NCBI GenBank assembly: GCA_965216585.1
Contig: CBDCGC010000003.1
Location: forward strand, 434,001 to 498,000
Source: CADEER01 sp965216585
GTDB lineage: Bacteria; Desulfobacterota; Binatia; HRBIN30; CADEER01
DNA length: 64,000 bases
Direction of reading: 5' to 3'
In this document: positions 52,896 through 62,373 of the stretch, one piece after another
Position numbering within the stretch: the first letter of the stretch is position 1
How the letters are laid out: each line of letters starts with the position of its first letter
Position numbers and translations under genes: made by a program
Notes under the pieces: generated by a model
The model's database searches: none
The model's input: only the letters and a program-made list of their open reading frames with translations
Told to the model about the DNA's origin: nothing

Positions 52896-53309
52896 TCACT
52901 TCAACAACCCCTTGCCCGGGACGTGATTCATCTCCAGGCGGATGCCGTCCGGGTCTTCGAAGAGCACCGAGTAGTAGCCGGGCGCGTATTCGTCCTCGCG
53001 CGGAGGGTGGACGATGGTCGTACCGCGGGCGACGAGGAATTCGTGCAGCTCGTCGACGTCTTCGCGCTGCCTGGCGCGAAAGCAAACGTGGTGCAGCCCC
53101 GTGCGAGTCTGCACGAAACGCTCGCCAGCGTGTTTCGCATCCGCCGGCTGGATGCCGAACGCCGTACGTCCGCCGACGCAGTACAGATAGTCATCCGATT
53201 TCAAAACCGTCTTCAGACCGAGGAAATGCAGTAGGGGTTCGTAGAACTCCATACACTCCTCGATCCGCGAGACCGTGAGCATGACGTGGGCGACACCATT
53301 GATCTCCAT
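52896..53309 (-). CDS. VOC family protein
   Basis: A 137-residue single-unit vicinal oxygen chelate protein (glyoxalase/dioxygenase fold) with two beta-alpha-beta-beta-beta modules. It starts GVAHVMLTVSRIEECMEFYE, has GLHHVCFRARQREDVDELHE and ends with EDPDGIRLEMNHVPG. Metal ligands would be His8, His near 75 and Glu near 127. The function is unknown. The ATG at 53309 follows a GAGGAGAAG ribosome binding site. It is followed, in the direction away from the reader, by 150 non-coding bases. Confidence 0.88.
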   Translation of the reverse strand: MEINGVAHVMLTVSRIEECMEFYEPLLHFLGLKTVLKSDDYLYCVGGRTAFGIQPADAKHAGERFVQTRTGLHHVCFRARQREDVDELHEFLVARGTTIVHPPREDEYAPGYYSVLFEDPDGIRLEMNHVPGKGLLK

Positions 53310-53338
53310 TGCACTTCTCCTCGCCTGAGGTACCCCAT

Positions 53339-54589
53339 TCATATCGCAGTGGCGGCGCTGCGGCGAACCACCCAGCCAATCGACAGTCCCTGGACGATGA
53401 TCGAAAACAGCACCACGGCGTATGTAATGGCGACGAACACCTCGCGCTCCGGCCCCTTCGGCAGAGCCAACGCCAAAGCCACCGAAATACCGCCGCGCAG
53501 ACCGCCCCAGGTCAGGATGCGTATGACGTGCGGCGTAAACACCCGCAGGCGGCGCAACAAGGCCACCGAAAAGGATACGGCGAGGAAGCGCGCCAACAAG
53601 ACGACCGGAATGGCGAGCAAGCCCGCCGCGAGGTATTGGCGCGTAAAGGTGAGGACCAGGACCTCGAGGCCGATGAGGACGAAGAGAACGGCATTGAGGA
53701 TCTCGTCGACGAGCTCCCAGAACTTGTCCAGATGGTCGCGTGTCTGATCCGACATCGCCAGGGCGCGCCCGTGGTTGCCGATCAACAACCCGGCGACGAC
53801 GATGGCGATCGGTCCGGAAAGGTGCAACGCCGCCGCGAGGGCGTAGGTCGCCATCACCAACGCCAACGTCAGCAGCACTTCGACCTGGTAGTTGTCGACC
53901 GACTTCAGCATGCGGTAGACCAGCCAGCCAAAGACGAAGCCCAGACCGGCGCCGCCAAAGGCCTCCTGCGCGAAGAGGGCCGCAATGTGCGATAGCGAGG
54001 GCTCGCCGCCGTGCCCAGTCCCGGTCGCGAGCTCGAGCAGGATCAAGAAGACGACGACGCCGATTCCGTCGTTGAACAACGACTCGCCCGTGATCTTGGT
54101 TTCCAGACTGCGCGGCGCACCGACCGACTTGAGAATCCCCAGCACCGCGATCGGATCGGTCGGAGAAATCAGCGCACCGAAGACCATGCAATAAAGGAAC
54201 GGAACTTCGAAGCCAATCATGCCGAGAACGCCCCACATCATCGCTCCGACCAGGCAGGTCGACAGCAACACGCCGACCGTCGCCAATACCGCAACCGGCA
54301 GTCGCTGCTCGGAGAGCTCGCCGAGATCGACGTGCAAAGCGCCGGCAAAGAGCAGAAACGCCAGCATTCCGTGCATCACGGCGCGGTTGAAGTCTATGCG
54401 GGATAGCACGTCACTGGCCGGGCCGACGAGATCAAAGCCGAGCGAGTTCAACGCGATCAAGCCGAGCGACAGGACCAGCGAGATCAACATGACCCCGATC
54501 GTCGCCGGCAATCCAAACACCCGCTGATTCACATACCCAAAAAGCGCGGCCAGCGTGACGAGCAACGTCGCGATCTCGAAAATTCCCAT
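53339..54589 (-). CDS. Na+/H+ antiporter, CPA1 (NhaP) type
   Basis: A 416-residue membrane antiporter with 12 or 13 helices. The conserved SPTDPIAVLGILK helix and the functional ND pair in GESLFNDGIGVVVFL (about 155-169) are present, as is ILTWGGLRGGISVALALALP near 362-381, which is a CPA1 mark. It exchanges Na+ (or K+) for H+ across the inner membrane. The ATG at 54589 is chosen because the first helix begins there. The downstream VOC gene starts 30 bases later on the same strand. Confidence 0.93.
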   Translation of the reverse strand: MGIFEIATLLVTLAALFGYVNQRVFGLPATIGVMLISLVLSLGLIALNSLGFDLVGPASDVLSRIDFNRAVMHGMLAFLLFAGALHVDLGELSEQRLPVAVLATVGVLLSTCLVGAMMWGVLGMIGFEVPFLYCMVFGALISPTDPIAVLGILKSVGAPRSLETKITGESLFNDGIGVVVFLILLELATGTGHGGEPSLSHIAALFAQEAFGGAGLGFVFGWLVYRMLKSVDNYQVEVLLTLALVMATYALAAALHLSGPIAIVVAGLLIGNHGRALAMSDQTRDHLDKFWELVDEILNAVLFVLIGLEVLVLTFTRQYLAAGLLAIPVVLLARFLAVSFSVALLRRLRVFTPHVIRILTWGGLRGGISVALALALPKGPEREVFVAITYAVVLFSIIVQGLSIGWVVRRSAATAI

Positions 54590-54721
54590 GCATCGCTTCC
54601 CTGCCGCACTCGTCGGAGATCCGCAAGCGGCTTGACCTCGCCGCCGGAATGCGAATATGCAAGATGTTCTGGTTGATCCGGCCGGATCGACCGACATCAA
54701 AAAACTTCCGGGGGGAAGCTC

Positions 54722-56989
54722 GTGTTCATGCTACGTCCAACACTTGCGTTGCCGAGTGCGGCAGCGATCGTTCTGTCGTCTGCGATTTGTTTGGCCGACG
54801 CTCAACTAGCCGCCCTGCCTTCGCAGCCTACCTCGCCGAGTCCGACTCCGACGAGCACTGCAACCTCCAGCCACACGGCCAGCGCAACGGCGACCGTCAC
54901 GAACACCGCCACGGCGACCACGGAACCGACAAACACCGCCACCGCAACTACAGAACCGACAAACACCGCCACCGCAACTACAGAACCAACAAACACCGCC
55001 ACGGCGACCACGGAACCATCAAACACCGCCACGGCTACTACAGAACCCTCGAACACGGCCACTGCGACCACGGAACCGACAAACACCGCCACCTCGACCA
55101 CGGAACCAACAAACACCGCCACTGCAACTACAGAACCCTCGACTACCGCCACCGCAACCGCGGAACCATCGAACACCGCCACCGCGGAACCGAGCACTAC
55201 ACCCACCGCAACTACAGAACCGTCAAACACCGCGACCGCAACCGTTGAACCGACGGATACTGTCACAGCCGGACCGACCAACACCGCCACCCCCGACACG
55301 ACCAGCACCGCAACCGCAACTGCTGACGGATCGGCCACCGCAACCTCAGAACCAACCAACACCGCCACTCCCGACGCGACCAGCACCACAACCGCAACTG
55401 CCGACGGATCGGCTACCCCAACCTCAGAACCAACCAACACCGCCACCCCCGACGCGACCAGCACCGCAACCGCAACCGCCGACGGATCGGCCACCGCGAC
55501 CGCAGAACCCACCAACACATCCACTCCGGCAGCAACCAGCACCGCCACCGCCGATGGATCGGCCACCGCGACCGCAGAAGCCACCAACACATCCACTCCG
55601 GCAGCAACCAGCACTGCAACCGCCACCGCCGACGGATCGGCCACCGCGACCGCGGAACCCACCAACACATCCACACCGGCCGCAACCAGCACCGCAACCG
55701 CAACCGCCGACGGATCGGCCACCGCGACTGCAGAACCCACCAACACATCCACGCCCGGAGCAACCAGCACCGCAACTGCAACCACAGACACGACAGTGAC
55801 ACCGACTTCATCGGCCACCGCCTCGGCGACTGCCGACGGATCTGCCACTGCAACGGCGACCCCGACTTCATCGGCCACCGCTTCGGCGACTGCCGACGGC
55901 TCTGCCACTGCAACGGCGACCCCGACTTCATCGGCCACCGCCTCGGCGACTGCCGACGGCTCCGCCACCGCGACGGCGACACCGACTTCATCGGCCACCG
56001 CCTCGGCAACTGCCGACGGATCTGCCACTGCAACGGCGACGTCGACGGGTACTGCGAGTGCGACCGAGACCGTCGTCATCACGGCGACGCCGACCGGAAC
56101 CGTCGCGACGGAAACGCCAACGGTCACCGGCACTCCGACCGGCACGGCGGCAACCGAAACACCCACGCAGACGACTCAGCCGACGGCGACGGCCACACCG
56201 ACAGACATTCCCCCCACCGACACGCCGACACTCGTAGTCACCGACACGCCGACACCGACGCCGACGCGAACCGAAGAGCCGACCGGCACGCCAACCGCAC
56301 CGGTGACCGTCACACCGACGCTGACCCCGATTCCCGCGGTCCGCGTCGTCATCGGTTCGGTCGACGCCTTCGCCGGCCAAGAGGTCGATGTCGACGTGCG
56401 CCTCGAGACCCTTGGCGACGTCACATCGGTATCGACCTTCTTCGATTTTGACGAAAACGCGCCGGTCATCGCCGACGACCAGGGTCAGCCTCGATGCGTC
56501 GTCGCCGAAGGCATCGTCGCCGACGATTTCATGTTCGGCTATCTACCCGTCGGCTGCACCGCCGGCGACGATTGCACCGGCGTCGAAGCTGCCATTCTCG
56601 ATACCGTGCAACCCATCGCCGATCAGTCGGTCGTTTACACCTGCACCGTCCGCGTCGCCGACGACGCCACACCGGGTCTCGTCGACATCCCCTGCATCTC
56701 GGCAAGCGTCATGGGGCCGCCCGATTTCGATATCGATGCGACCTGTGTCAGCGGTAGCGTCGTCGTCAACGAAACCGTCGAGCCAACGACCCCCGCCTCG
56801 CCGACAGAAACCCCGACCATCGGTGGCTCGACTCCCATCCCGACATCGACGGCGGCCAACACACCAACGCGCCGCCGCATTGACGAAGACGACGGTTGCC
56901 AGACCACCCGGCCAAGCAATACGACGACCGCCTGGCTGCTCCTGCTACCGGCAGCCCTCCTCCTACGCCGGCGCCGGACGAGAGGCTAG
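54722..56989 (+). CDS. Thr-rich repetitive surface protein with cohesin-like domain and sorting tail
   Basis: A 755-residue exported protein, with a signal sequence (about 1-29) and 480 residues of repetitive Thr/Ala/Pro sequence. These are three tiers: TNTATATTEP decapeptides, then a 26-residue unit, then a 20-residue unit. A beta-sandwich domain follows at about 538-685 with RVVIGSVDAFAGQEVDVDVR and four or more cysteines. It resembles cohesin-like domains found in the same kind of genomes. The C-terminus is GCQTTRPSN, a hydrophobic stretch (WLLLLPAALLL) and RRRRTRG, like a MYXO-CTERM sorting signal, so the protein is probably anchored at the surface on a long stalk. It starts at GTG 54722 or ATG 54728. 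Confidence 0.82.
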   Translation: MFMLRPTLALPSAAAIVLSSAICLADAQLAALPSQPTSPSPTPTSTATSSHTASATATVTNTATATTEPTNTATATTEPTNTATATTEPTNTATATTEPSNTATATTEPSNTATATTEPTNTATSTTEPTNTATATTEPSTTATATAEPSNTATAEPSTTPTATTEPSNTATATVEPTDTVTAGPTNTATPDTTSTATATADGSATATSEPTNTATPDATSTTTATADGSATPTSEPTNTATPDATSTATATADGSATATAEPTNTSTPAATSTATADGSATATAEATNTSTPAATSTATATADGSATATAEPTNTSTPAATSTATATADGSATATAEPTNTSTPGATSTATATTDTTVTPTSSATASATADGSATATATPTSSATASATADGSATATATPTSSATASATADGSATATATPTSSATASATADGSATATATSTGTASATETVVITATPTGTVATETPTVTGTPTGTAATETPTQTTQPTATATPTDIPPTDTPTLVVTDTPTPTPTRTEEPTGTPTAPVTVTPTLTPIPAVRVVIGSVDAFAGQEVDVDVRLETLGDVTSVSTFFDFDENAPVIADDQGQPRCVVAEGIVADDFMFGYLPVGCTAGDDCTGVEAAILDTVQPIADQSVVYTCTVRVADDATPGLVDIPCISASVMGPPDFDIDATCVSGSVVVNETVEPTTPASPTETPTIGGSTPIPTSTAANTPTRRRIDEDDGCQTTRPSNTTTAWLLLLPAALLLRRRRTRG
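54899..56040 (+). repeat. Three-tier tandem repeat inside surface protein gene
   Basis: The DNA has three successive tandem arrays. About 54899-55260 has 30-bp units, 55278-55790 has 78-bp units with small differences, and 55801-56040 has exactly four 60-bp units. Protein units are TNTATATTEP, then a 26-residue unit ending in EPTN, then a 20-residue unit beginning PTSSATASATADGS. The 60-bp units are nearly identical (one to three changes per unit), which points to recent duplication or concerted evolution. This is coding repeat, not a CRISPR array. Copy number may be misassembled from short reads. Confidence 0.85.
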
Positions 56990-57101
56990 TTCGGGCAACC
57001 AACGCACGAAGACGAATCGCCAACCCAGACTGTCTCCCCATCATTGCGGAACCATCTTAGTCTTAGGAGGGCAAGTCGCCAGGGCCGCCTTTGGGATTGG
57101 A

Positions 57102-58640
57102 TCACCACCCCGGCCAGAACTGGTTGAGGAGCTCGGCTTTGCGGATTTTTCCGTTCGGCTCGCGCGGTAGTCGTTGCACGACTTCGACGCGGGCCGGGCA
57201 TTTGTAGCGGGCGAGGTTGCGCCGGGCGTGGTCGATGATGTCGGCTGGGTCGGCCGTCGTTCCGGCGCGGGCTTCGACGACCGCCACGACGATCTTGCCG
57301 AGCTCGTCGTCGGGGAGTCCAACGACGGCGACGTCGCCGACCGACGCGTGTTGCGAGAGCACGCTCTCGACTTCGGCGGGGTAGACGTTGGCGCCGCCGG
57401 AGATGATCAGGTCGGTGCGCCGATCGGCGATGAAGAGAAAGCCCTCTTCGTCGAGGTAGCCGAGATCGCCGGCGGTGAAAAATCCGTCGCGAAAGGCCAC
57501 CACGTCGCGCTCGCCTTCGTCGCGGTAGCGGAAGTCCATGTGCGGGCCGCGCACGTAGATGAGGCCGACATCGCCGGTAGCACACGGATTGCCAAATTCG
57601 TCGATGATGCGGATCTCGTGCGCCGGCCACGCGCGGCCGACACTGCCGGGCTTGCGCAGCCACTCGGCGGCAGTGATGCGCGTGAAGCCGGACTCCGACG
57701 AGCCGTAGAATTCCGTCACGACCCCGGGCGGGAATAGGTTCATGATCCCGCGCTTGACGTGGATCGGACACGGCGCCGACGAATGCATGAGCACGCGCAG
57801 CGAGCTGAGATCGCGAGCGCTCCTCTCCTCCTCGTCGAGTTGGAGAATACGCGCGAAGTGAGTCGGCACCATGAAGGCGTTGGTCACACGGTAGCGCTCG
57901 ATCGATGCCAGCGCCGCGGCGGCGCGAAAGTGCGGCATGACGACGGCGGTAGCGCCGATGAAGAGATGCAACTGCACATAGGCACCCGGACCGGTGTGAT
58001 AGAGCGGCGCCGCCCCGAGGTGGACCTCGCGAGCGTCGAAGTCCCACATCTGCGCAACTCCGAGCGAGGCCAGATGCACGGTGTCGGGCGACATGCGCCG
58101 CTCGACGGCGCGCGGCCGGCCGGTGGTGCCCGAGGTGTAGATCATGACGTTGTAGCCACCACCGACGAAGGCCGCCTCCGGCTCTGCGTCGCTCTCCTGT
58201 CCGAGCAAGTCCTCGTAGGAGATGCCGCGCCCGGCGCGGGTGCCGCTCACCCAAACGCGATCGTCCGACCAATCGGCACCGTGCAGAGCGCGCTCGAGCT
58301 CGGGCAAGAGCGTCGGATCGACGACGGCGGCGGAGGCCCGAGAGTCGTCCAACATGTAGCGAATCTCCGGGGCGCGCAGCCGATAGCCGACCGGCACCAG
58401 CAAGCCACCGATCTTGCCCAGAGCGTTGAGCAACTCGAGCCACTCGACACCGTTGGACAGCACCGCCGCAACGCAATCGCCGGGCCCGATCCCCTGTCGC
58501 CGCAAGGCCCGCGCCAAGCGGTTGACGCGAGCGTTGAGCTCACCGTAGGTCCGTCGCACCTCACCGGCCACCAGGGCCACCTTCTCCGGTGTTCGTTCGG
58601 CGTGCCGCGCCAGCCCGACCGATTCGACGTCGACGGTCAT
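57102..58640 (-). CDS. Acyl-CoA synthetase (AMP-binding)
   Basis: A 512-residue adenylate-forming enzyme that makes an acyl-CoA from an acid. Motifs are MIYTSGTTGRPRAVERR near 165-181, EFYGSSESGFT near 305-315, ADRRTDLIISGGANVYPAEVE near 398-418 and PNGKIRKAELL near the end, as usual for the ANL family. It is the last gene of a leftward operon with the VOC protein and the metallo-beta-lactamase-fold gene. The ATG at 58640 is chosen as the conserved start; the longer frame is Arg-rich and not credible. The acid is unknown. Confidence 0.93.
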   Translation of the reverse strand: MTVDVESVGLARHAERTPEKVALVAGEVRRTYGELNARVNRLARALRRQGIGPGDCVAAVLSNGVEWLELLNALGKIGGLLVPVGYRLRAPEIRYMLDDSRASAAVVDPTLLPELERALHGADWSDDRVWVSGTRAGRGISYEDLLGQESDAEPEAAFVGGGYNVMIYTSGTTGRPRAVERRMSPDTVHLASLGVAQMWDFDAREVHLGAAPLYHTGPGAYVQLHLFIGATAVVMPHFRAAAALASIERYRVTNAFMVPTHFARILQLDEEERSARDLSSLRVLMHSSAPCPIHVKRGIMNLFPPGVVTEFYGSSESGFTRITAAEWLRKPGSVGRAWPAHEIRIIDEFGNPCATGDVGLIYVRGPHMDFRYRDEGERDVVAFRDGFFTAGDLGYLDEEGFLFIADRRTDLIISGGANVYPAEVESVLSQHASVGDVAVVGLPDDELGKIVVAVVEARAGTTADPADIIDHARRNLARYKCPARVEVVQRLPREPNGKIRKAELLNQFWPGW

Positions 58641-58642
58641 GT

Positions 58643-59554
58643 TCAAACCGCCCCGCCCGCGGCGCCGTCCGGCCCAATCAACAACGTCGCGACGCCGTGC
58701 GTACCCGAGCTCACGGTACAGACGCGAGTGCCGCGCTTGTGGCCCTTCCTCACCTTCGACACGTCGACACCGGCACCGCGCAGGCGGGCGCGCGTCGCAT
58801 CGACGTCGGCGACCCGGTAGGCGATGCCCCACAGCCGATCCGGCTCGGCCGCTTCTTCCACCACGGGAAGATCGGCGGCCGCACTCTTCGTCGTCAGGGC
58901 GCCGCCGACCTCGACCGTCACGCCACCGATCCGAAAGAACAAGAGGCGCACGCCCCGTTCGTCGAAGTTGCGGTCGAGTGCCAGGCGAAGGCCGAGCACC
59001 TCATCGTACACCTGTTTGGATTTCTCGACCTCGGCGCTCATCACCACGACGTGATCGACGGCGTCGACCGCTTCGTCTTGCGGCACATCGAACGCCGCCG
59101 GCGCGAGGCCCTCCGTCGCGTGCTCGATGGCGAAGATCAACACACCCCGCGTCGCCGGCAGTGGCAAGGTGGCCGTACGCCAAGCTCGCCGCCGCTTCGT
59201 CTCCGAGTCCACGCCCTCGCCGGCCTGCGTCGCGACCGCACAACCGCGCCCCTCCATCCGCTCGACGAAGGCGTCGAGATCGCTCGTGCCAAAGGCCAAC
59301 GCCACCGGCCCACTGCCGGCCGTTGCCAGCCGCTGGCGCAGAGCTGTCGCCAGCTCGCCGTCGGCGACCGGTGCGAGAAGCTCGATGTAGGTGTTGGCGA
59401 GGGCGAAGAGAACGTTGGCCGTCCCCTGGCCCGGGTGCGAACCGCGCCAACTCGGCTGGCGGCCCAGCAGCGTCGCATAGTCGGCGGCCGCCGCGGCGAG
59501 ATCGGAGACGGCGATGACGACGTGGTCGAGGGTATCGAGACGAGCGGAGCTCAT
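58643..59554 (-). CDS. Two-module VOC family protein
   Basis: A 303-residue vicinal-oxygen-chelate protein with two modules (about 1-145 and 160-295). The first begins RLDTLDHVVIAVSDLAAAAA, the second VDHVVVMSAEVEKSKQVYDE. Such duplicated VOC proteins act as dioxygenases, lyases or binding proteins; the metal ligands His and Glu are only partly recognisable (HVVIAV, TYIELLAP). It is three bases upstream of the acyl-CoA synthetase start and overlaps the metallo-beta-lactamase-fold gene by four bases. Confidence 0.87.
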   Translation of the reverse strand: MSSARLDTLDHVVIAVSDLAAAAADYATLLGRQPSWRGSHPGQGTANVLFALANTYIELLAPVADGELATALRQRLATAGSGPVALAFGTSDLDAFVERMEGRGCAVATQAGEGVDSETKRRRAWRTATLPLPATRGVLIFAIEHATEGLAPAAFDVPQDEAVDAVDHVVVMSAEVEKSKQVYDEVLGLRLALDRNFDERGVRLLFFRIGGVTVEVGGALTTKSAAADLPVVEEAAEPDRLWGIAYRVADVDATRARLRGAGVDVSKVRKGHKRGTRVCTVSSGTHGVATLLIGPDGAAGGAV

Positions 59555-60519
59555 GGCGTAGCGGAGCCGGCGAAGCGCGGCAGTGCGGCCGACAAGAGAT
59601 CCTCATCGTGCGAGACGCGAAGGGCAAAGCCGGCCTCGGCGCGCAGGGAGCGGAGATAGGCGCGCAGCTCGCGCTGCCTGTCCTCCGACTCCGGTACGAT
59701 CAGGGTGCGGTAGATCAGCGATTTGCCGATATCCAGATCGATTCCGTCGATGTGGTTGACGATGTCGCCGGTGAAGGCGACGGGTGCACGCTCGGCCCCG
59801 TCGCCGATCACGGCGGTGATGATCTGCGTACCCGGCGTGTGACCGCCGGCGGCAGTCACGAAAACACCCGCCAAGCCCTCGAGAGCCGCCAGAGGCGTGT
59901 CTTCGAGCTCGACAATTCGCACGCAGGCGGCGTCGCGAATCATCTGCAGCCCACCCGACGTGGTGTGATTCGGCCGCCGCGCCTGCGCCGGCGTCATGAA
60001 GACGGGAATCGGATCGCCGCGGTGGGCGGCGCAGAGGTCGCGGATACCGTCGACGTGGTCGATGTGTAGGTGGGTAAACACGATACCGGCGACGTCGGCG
60101 ATGCGATCGCCGAGGGTCTCCGCCACCGTGGTGTGAATCCGCGCCGGCTCGCCGCCCAGGAGCTCGCCAAAGGAACCGAAGGTCGCAGCTCGTTCGCGCG
60201 TCATTCCGAGATCGAGCAGGACGATGCGTCGATCCGGCCACTCGAGCACGAAGGTGCTGTGACACAGGCGAAACGGCCGGTCGGCATGGGGATCGGCTCG
60301 CGACAGTCCACGAATCGACACCTGCGACGAGGTGTTGATCCAACGCAGGGAGCGCGGCCCACCGGCGACGCCAGCAACGCGGCGGCGCACCGCATCGAGG
60401 GTCGGCAGCGGTGCGCGTTCGCGGCGCACCGCGAGATGAGATGGCACCAACACGGCGAGGAGCGCCGCAATGGCCAACAGCGCGATCACCAGAATAGCGA
60501 AACCAGTCTTGCGCAACAT
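59551..60519 (-). CDS. Metallo-beta-lactamase-fold hydrolase, exported
   Basis: A 322-residue protein with an N-terminal signal anchor (about 6-29) and a metallo-beta-lactamase domain. The metal motif THLHIDHVDG (HxHxDH) is at about 149-158, GGHTPGTQ near 223-230 and FTGDIVNHIDG near 248-258. These fit quorum-lactonase or hydroxyacyl-glutathione-hydrolase-like enzymes at the membrane or in the periplasm. It heads a leftward operon and its stop overlaps the VOC start by four bases. The substrate is unknown. Confidence 0.88.
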   Translation of the reverse strand: MLRKTGFAILVIALLAIAALLAVLVPSHLAVRRERAPLPTLDAVRRRVAGVAGGPRSLRWINTSSQVSIRGLSRADPHADRPFRLCHSTFVLEWPDRRIVLLDLGMTRERAATFGSFGELLGGEPARIHTTVAETLGDRIADVAGIVFTHLHIDHVDGIRDLCAAHRGDPIPVFMTPAQARRPNHTTSGGLQMIRDAACVRIVELEDTPLAALEGLAGVFVTAAGGHTPGTQIITAVIGDGAERAPVAFTGDIVNHIDGIDLDIGKSLIYRTLIVPESEDRQRELRAYLRSLRAEAGFALRVSHDEDLLSAALPRFAGSATP

Positions 60520-60595
60520 GAAACGTCCCTCGAATCAGACTCCACACCGACTCGCTCTTTGCAGAGCCGCCCCAATGTGCCTAATGGTCGCCGGC

Positions 60596-61192
60596 ATGTC
60601 GAACATCTCGCAAACCGACGGCGGTCGCCTGTTGCTCGCCACCGGGATCATCGTCGCCGCCGGCGCGGGCGGCGCCCTGGTCGCGCATGGGCCGGGCGAG
60701 GAAGGGATTCGCCTCATCATCCGTCAAACCGCGCTGATCTCACTCCTGCTCTTCTCCTCTGCGTTTGCCGCGTCGAGCGCCGTGCGTCTCTGGCCGTCCG
60801 GCACGATACGGTGGATGATGCGCAACCGCCGTTGGCTGGGCCTCTCCTTTGCACTCTCCCACTTCGCACATCTCGGCGCCGTCATCGCGCTCAGCCTGAC
60901 CCTGCCCGACTTTATCGTCGAGCCGACGACCAAGGTCCTCGGTTCGCTCGCCTACGTGTTCATCGCCGCCATGGCAGCAACATCCTTCAACGGCGCAGTG
61001 CAGCGAATGGGCAAGGAATCGTGGCACTTGCTGCACAAAACCGGCGCCTACTACATCTGGCTCATCTTTGCGCTGTCCTATCTTCCGCGCGCTTCCTCTC
61101 CTGCCTACTGGCCCCACTCGGCGCTCGTTCTCACCGCCCTGGCGATACGCTTCGCCGCCTATCGCAGCGCCGCTGGCCGGCGCAGCACTTGA
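60596..61192 (+). CDS. Ferric-reductase-like transmembrane protein
   Basis: A 198-residue inner-membrane protein with six hydrophobic helices. Pairs of histidines are placed as in ferric-reductase/MsrQ-type heme proteins: LSHFAHLGAVIALSL and WHLLHKTGAYYIWLIF. It may carry b-type heme and move electrons, but no partner reductase domain is attached. ATG 60596 is preferred; ATG 60584 is possible. Two bases on either side do not overlap other genes. It is fourteen bases upstream of the first secreted paralogue. Confidence 0.75.
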   Translation: MSNISQTDGGRLLLATGIIVAAGAGGALVAHGPGEEGIRLIIRQTALISLLLFSSAFAASSAVRLWPSGTIRWMMRNRRWLGLSFALSHFAHLGAVIALSLTLPDFIVEPTTKVLGSLAYVFIAAMAATSFNGAVQRMGKESWHLLHKTGAYYIWLIFALSYLPRASSPAYWPHSALVLTALAIRFAAYRSAAGRRST

Positions 61193-61206
61193 CGCCGTCG
61201 GTCACG

Positions 61207-62373
61207 ATGGCGGATAAGCGCCGTGAGATGCGTTTTCTCTCGCACGCCTTCGCCGCATCGGTGCTCATTCTCTCCAGCGCGGCCACTGCGCACGCAACGC
61301 TCGGCGTCATCGACAACGTGCCGGCAGCGACGTTGCTGGTTCCCTACTTCGAAGTCGACGTCGACGCCGACCCACCGGAACCAACAGTGACGACGGACCT
61401 GATTTTGTCCACGGTCGACAGCGGCGCCACTGCGCACGTGACACTGTGGACCGAGCTCGGTGTTCCGACGGTGAACTTCAACGTCGTGCTCTTTGCCAAC
61501 AACACCGTGTCCATCGACCTGCACGCGTTGTTCACCCAGGGGGAGCTGCCCTTTTCTGCCTTCGGCGACGACTGCAAGAATCTCTCCCTCATCATCCCGA
61601 CCACGGTCGGTGATTTCCAGGCGGCACACACCGGCCAGCAGTCGAACGGCCTTTTCGCCGGAGGTTGCGGCGGTTTCATGCGCAACGACCTCATCGCCCG
61701 CGGTTTCATCACCATCGACACGGTCGCAGATTGCACCGATCAGACGCCGCTGGATGCCACCTATTTCACCGCCGATGCGACGAACGAAAACGTCCTCACG
61801 GGATCCTACGTCATCACCACACAGTCGCCGGCCAACGCCGTCGCCGCTTCGATGGTCCACCTGGAAGCCGACGGCTTCGCCGGCGTGTTCTTCCCCATCA
61901 CCTTCTACTCCCGTTTCGGCGCCAGCTTCTCGACGAACGACGACCGCGAGCCCCTTCCCACGCGGTGGAACGTTCCCTACTTCGAGGACCTGACGGAGAT
62001 CATCTGCTTTCGCGACAACATCGCCGGTGAGCCCCTCACCTGTGGCCAGCTCCTGCTGATCGGCGGAGTCGGTGCAGAGATGTACAGCCACCGAGGCGCC
62101 GAGCTCGACGCCCCCAGCATATCGAGTGCCTGCGGCCGGGCCGCGAATCGCGCACCGGTCAACAGCCTGCCCCTGGCCTTCCCCGCCAAAACGGGAACCG
62201 TCCGTCTCGGCCAGTCGTTCGAGCTGTTCAAAGGAGCAGAGACATCCGGAGGGGGCGAGCCGACCCTTCCGCCGCAGATCTTCCCGATGGCTCTGCACGA
62301 CATCCATCCAGATGGCTTGCGAGTGCTGCAGCCCGGTTCACCGCACGAGGCGTTCCCACCGGTGCTGCCATGA
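61207..62373 (+). CDS. Secreted protein of unknown family, paralogue 1
   Basis: A 388-residue exported protein with a signal peptide (about 8-30). It has no motif that I can tie to a function. It is mostly beta-rich, with a start region VPAATLLVPYFEVDVD, a HVTLWTELGVPTVNFNVVLF strand pair, and a C-terminal FELFKGAETSGGGEP. The next gene is a clear paralogue with the same order of features. Start at ATG 61207 or 61228. The stop overlaps the next start by four bases, so the two are co-translated. Surface or periplasmic role is likely. Confidence 0.75.
   Translation: MADKRREMRFLSHAFAASVLILSSAATAHATLGVIDNVPAATLLVPYFEVDVDADPPEPTVTTDLILSTVDSGATAHVTLWTELGVPTVNFNVVLFANNTVSIDLHALFTQGELPFSAFGDDCKNLSLIIPTTVGDFQAAHTGQQSNGLFAGGCGGFMRNDLIARGFITIDTVADCTDQTPLDATYFTADATNENVLTGSYVITTQSPANAVAASMVHLEADGFAGVFFPITFYSRFGASFSTNDDREPLPTRWNVPYFEDLTEIICFRDNIAGEPLTCGQLLLIGGVGAEMYSHRGAELDAPSISSACGRAANRAPVNSLPLAFPAKTGTVRLGQSFELFKGAETSGGGEPTLPPQIFPMALHDIHPDGLRVLQPGSPHEAFPPVLP

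Noticed and set aside
52617..53234. 205-codon frame continuing past the DUF4215 gene
   Set aside because: It is antisense to the VOC gene and does not continue the cytochrome-like domain in another frame, so it does not rescue a frameshift.
54899..56040. CRISPR-like regular repeats
   Set aside because: The units are directly adjacent with no unique spacers, stay in one coding frame and encode Thr/Ala/Pro units.
54802..56166. 454-codon minus-strand ORF of VAV-type repeats over the Thr-rich region
   Set aside because: Reverse-strand translation of the tandem repeats; no start region or export signal.
60070..61206. Upstream extension of the first secreted paralogue (767-codon frame)
   Set aside because: It would cross two other genes on both strands and is His/Arg-rich; the signal peptide begins only after 61207.
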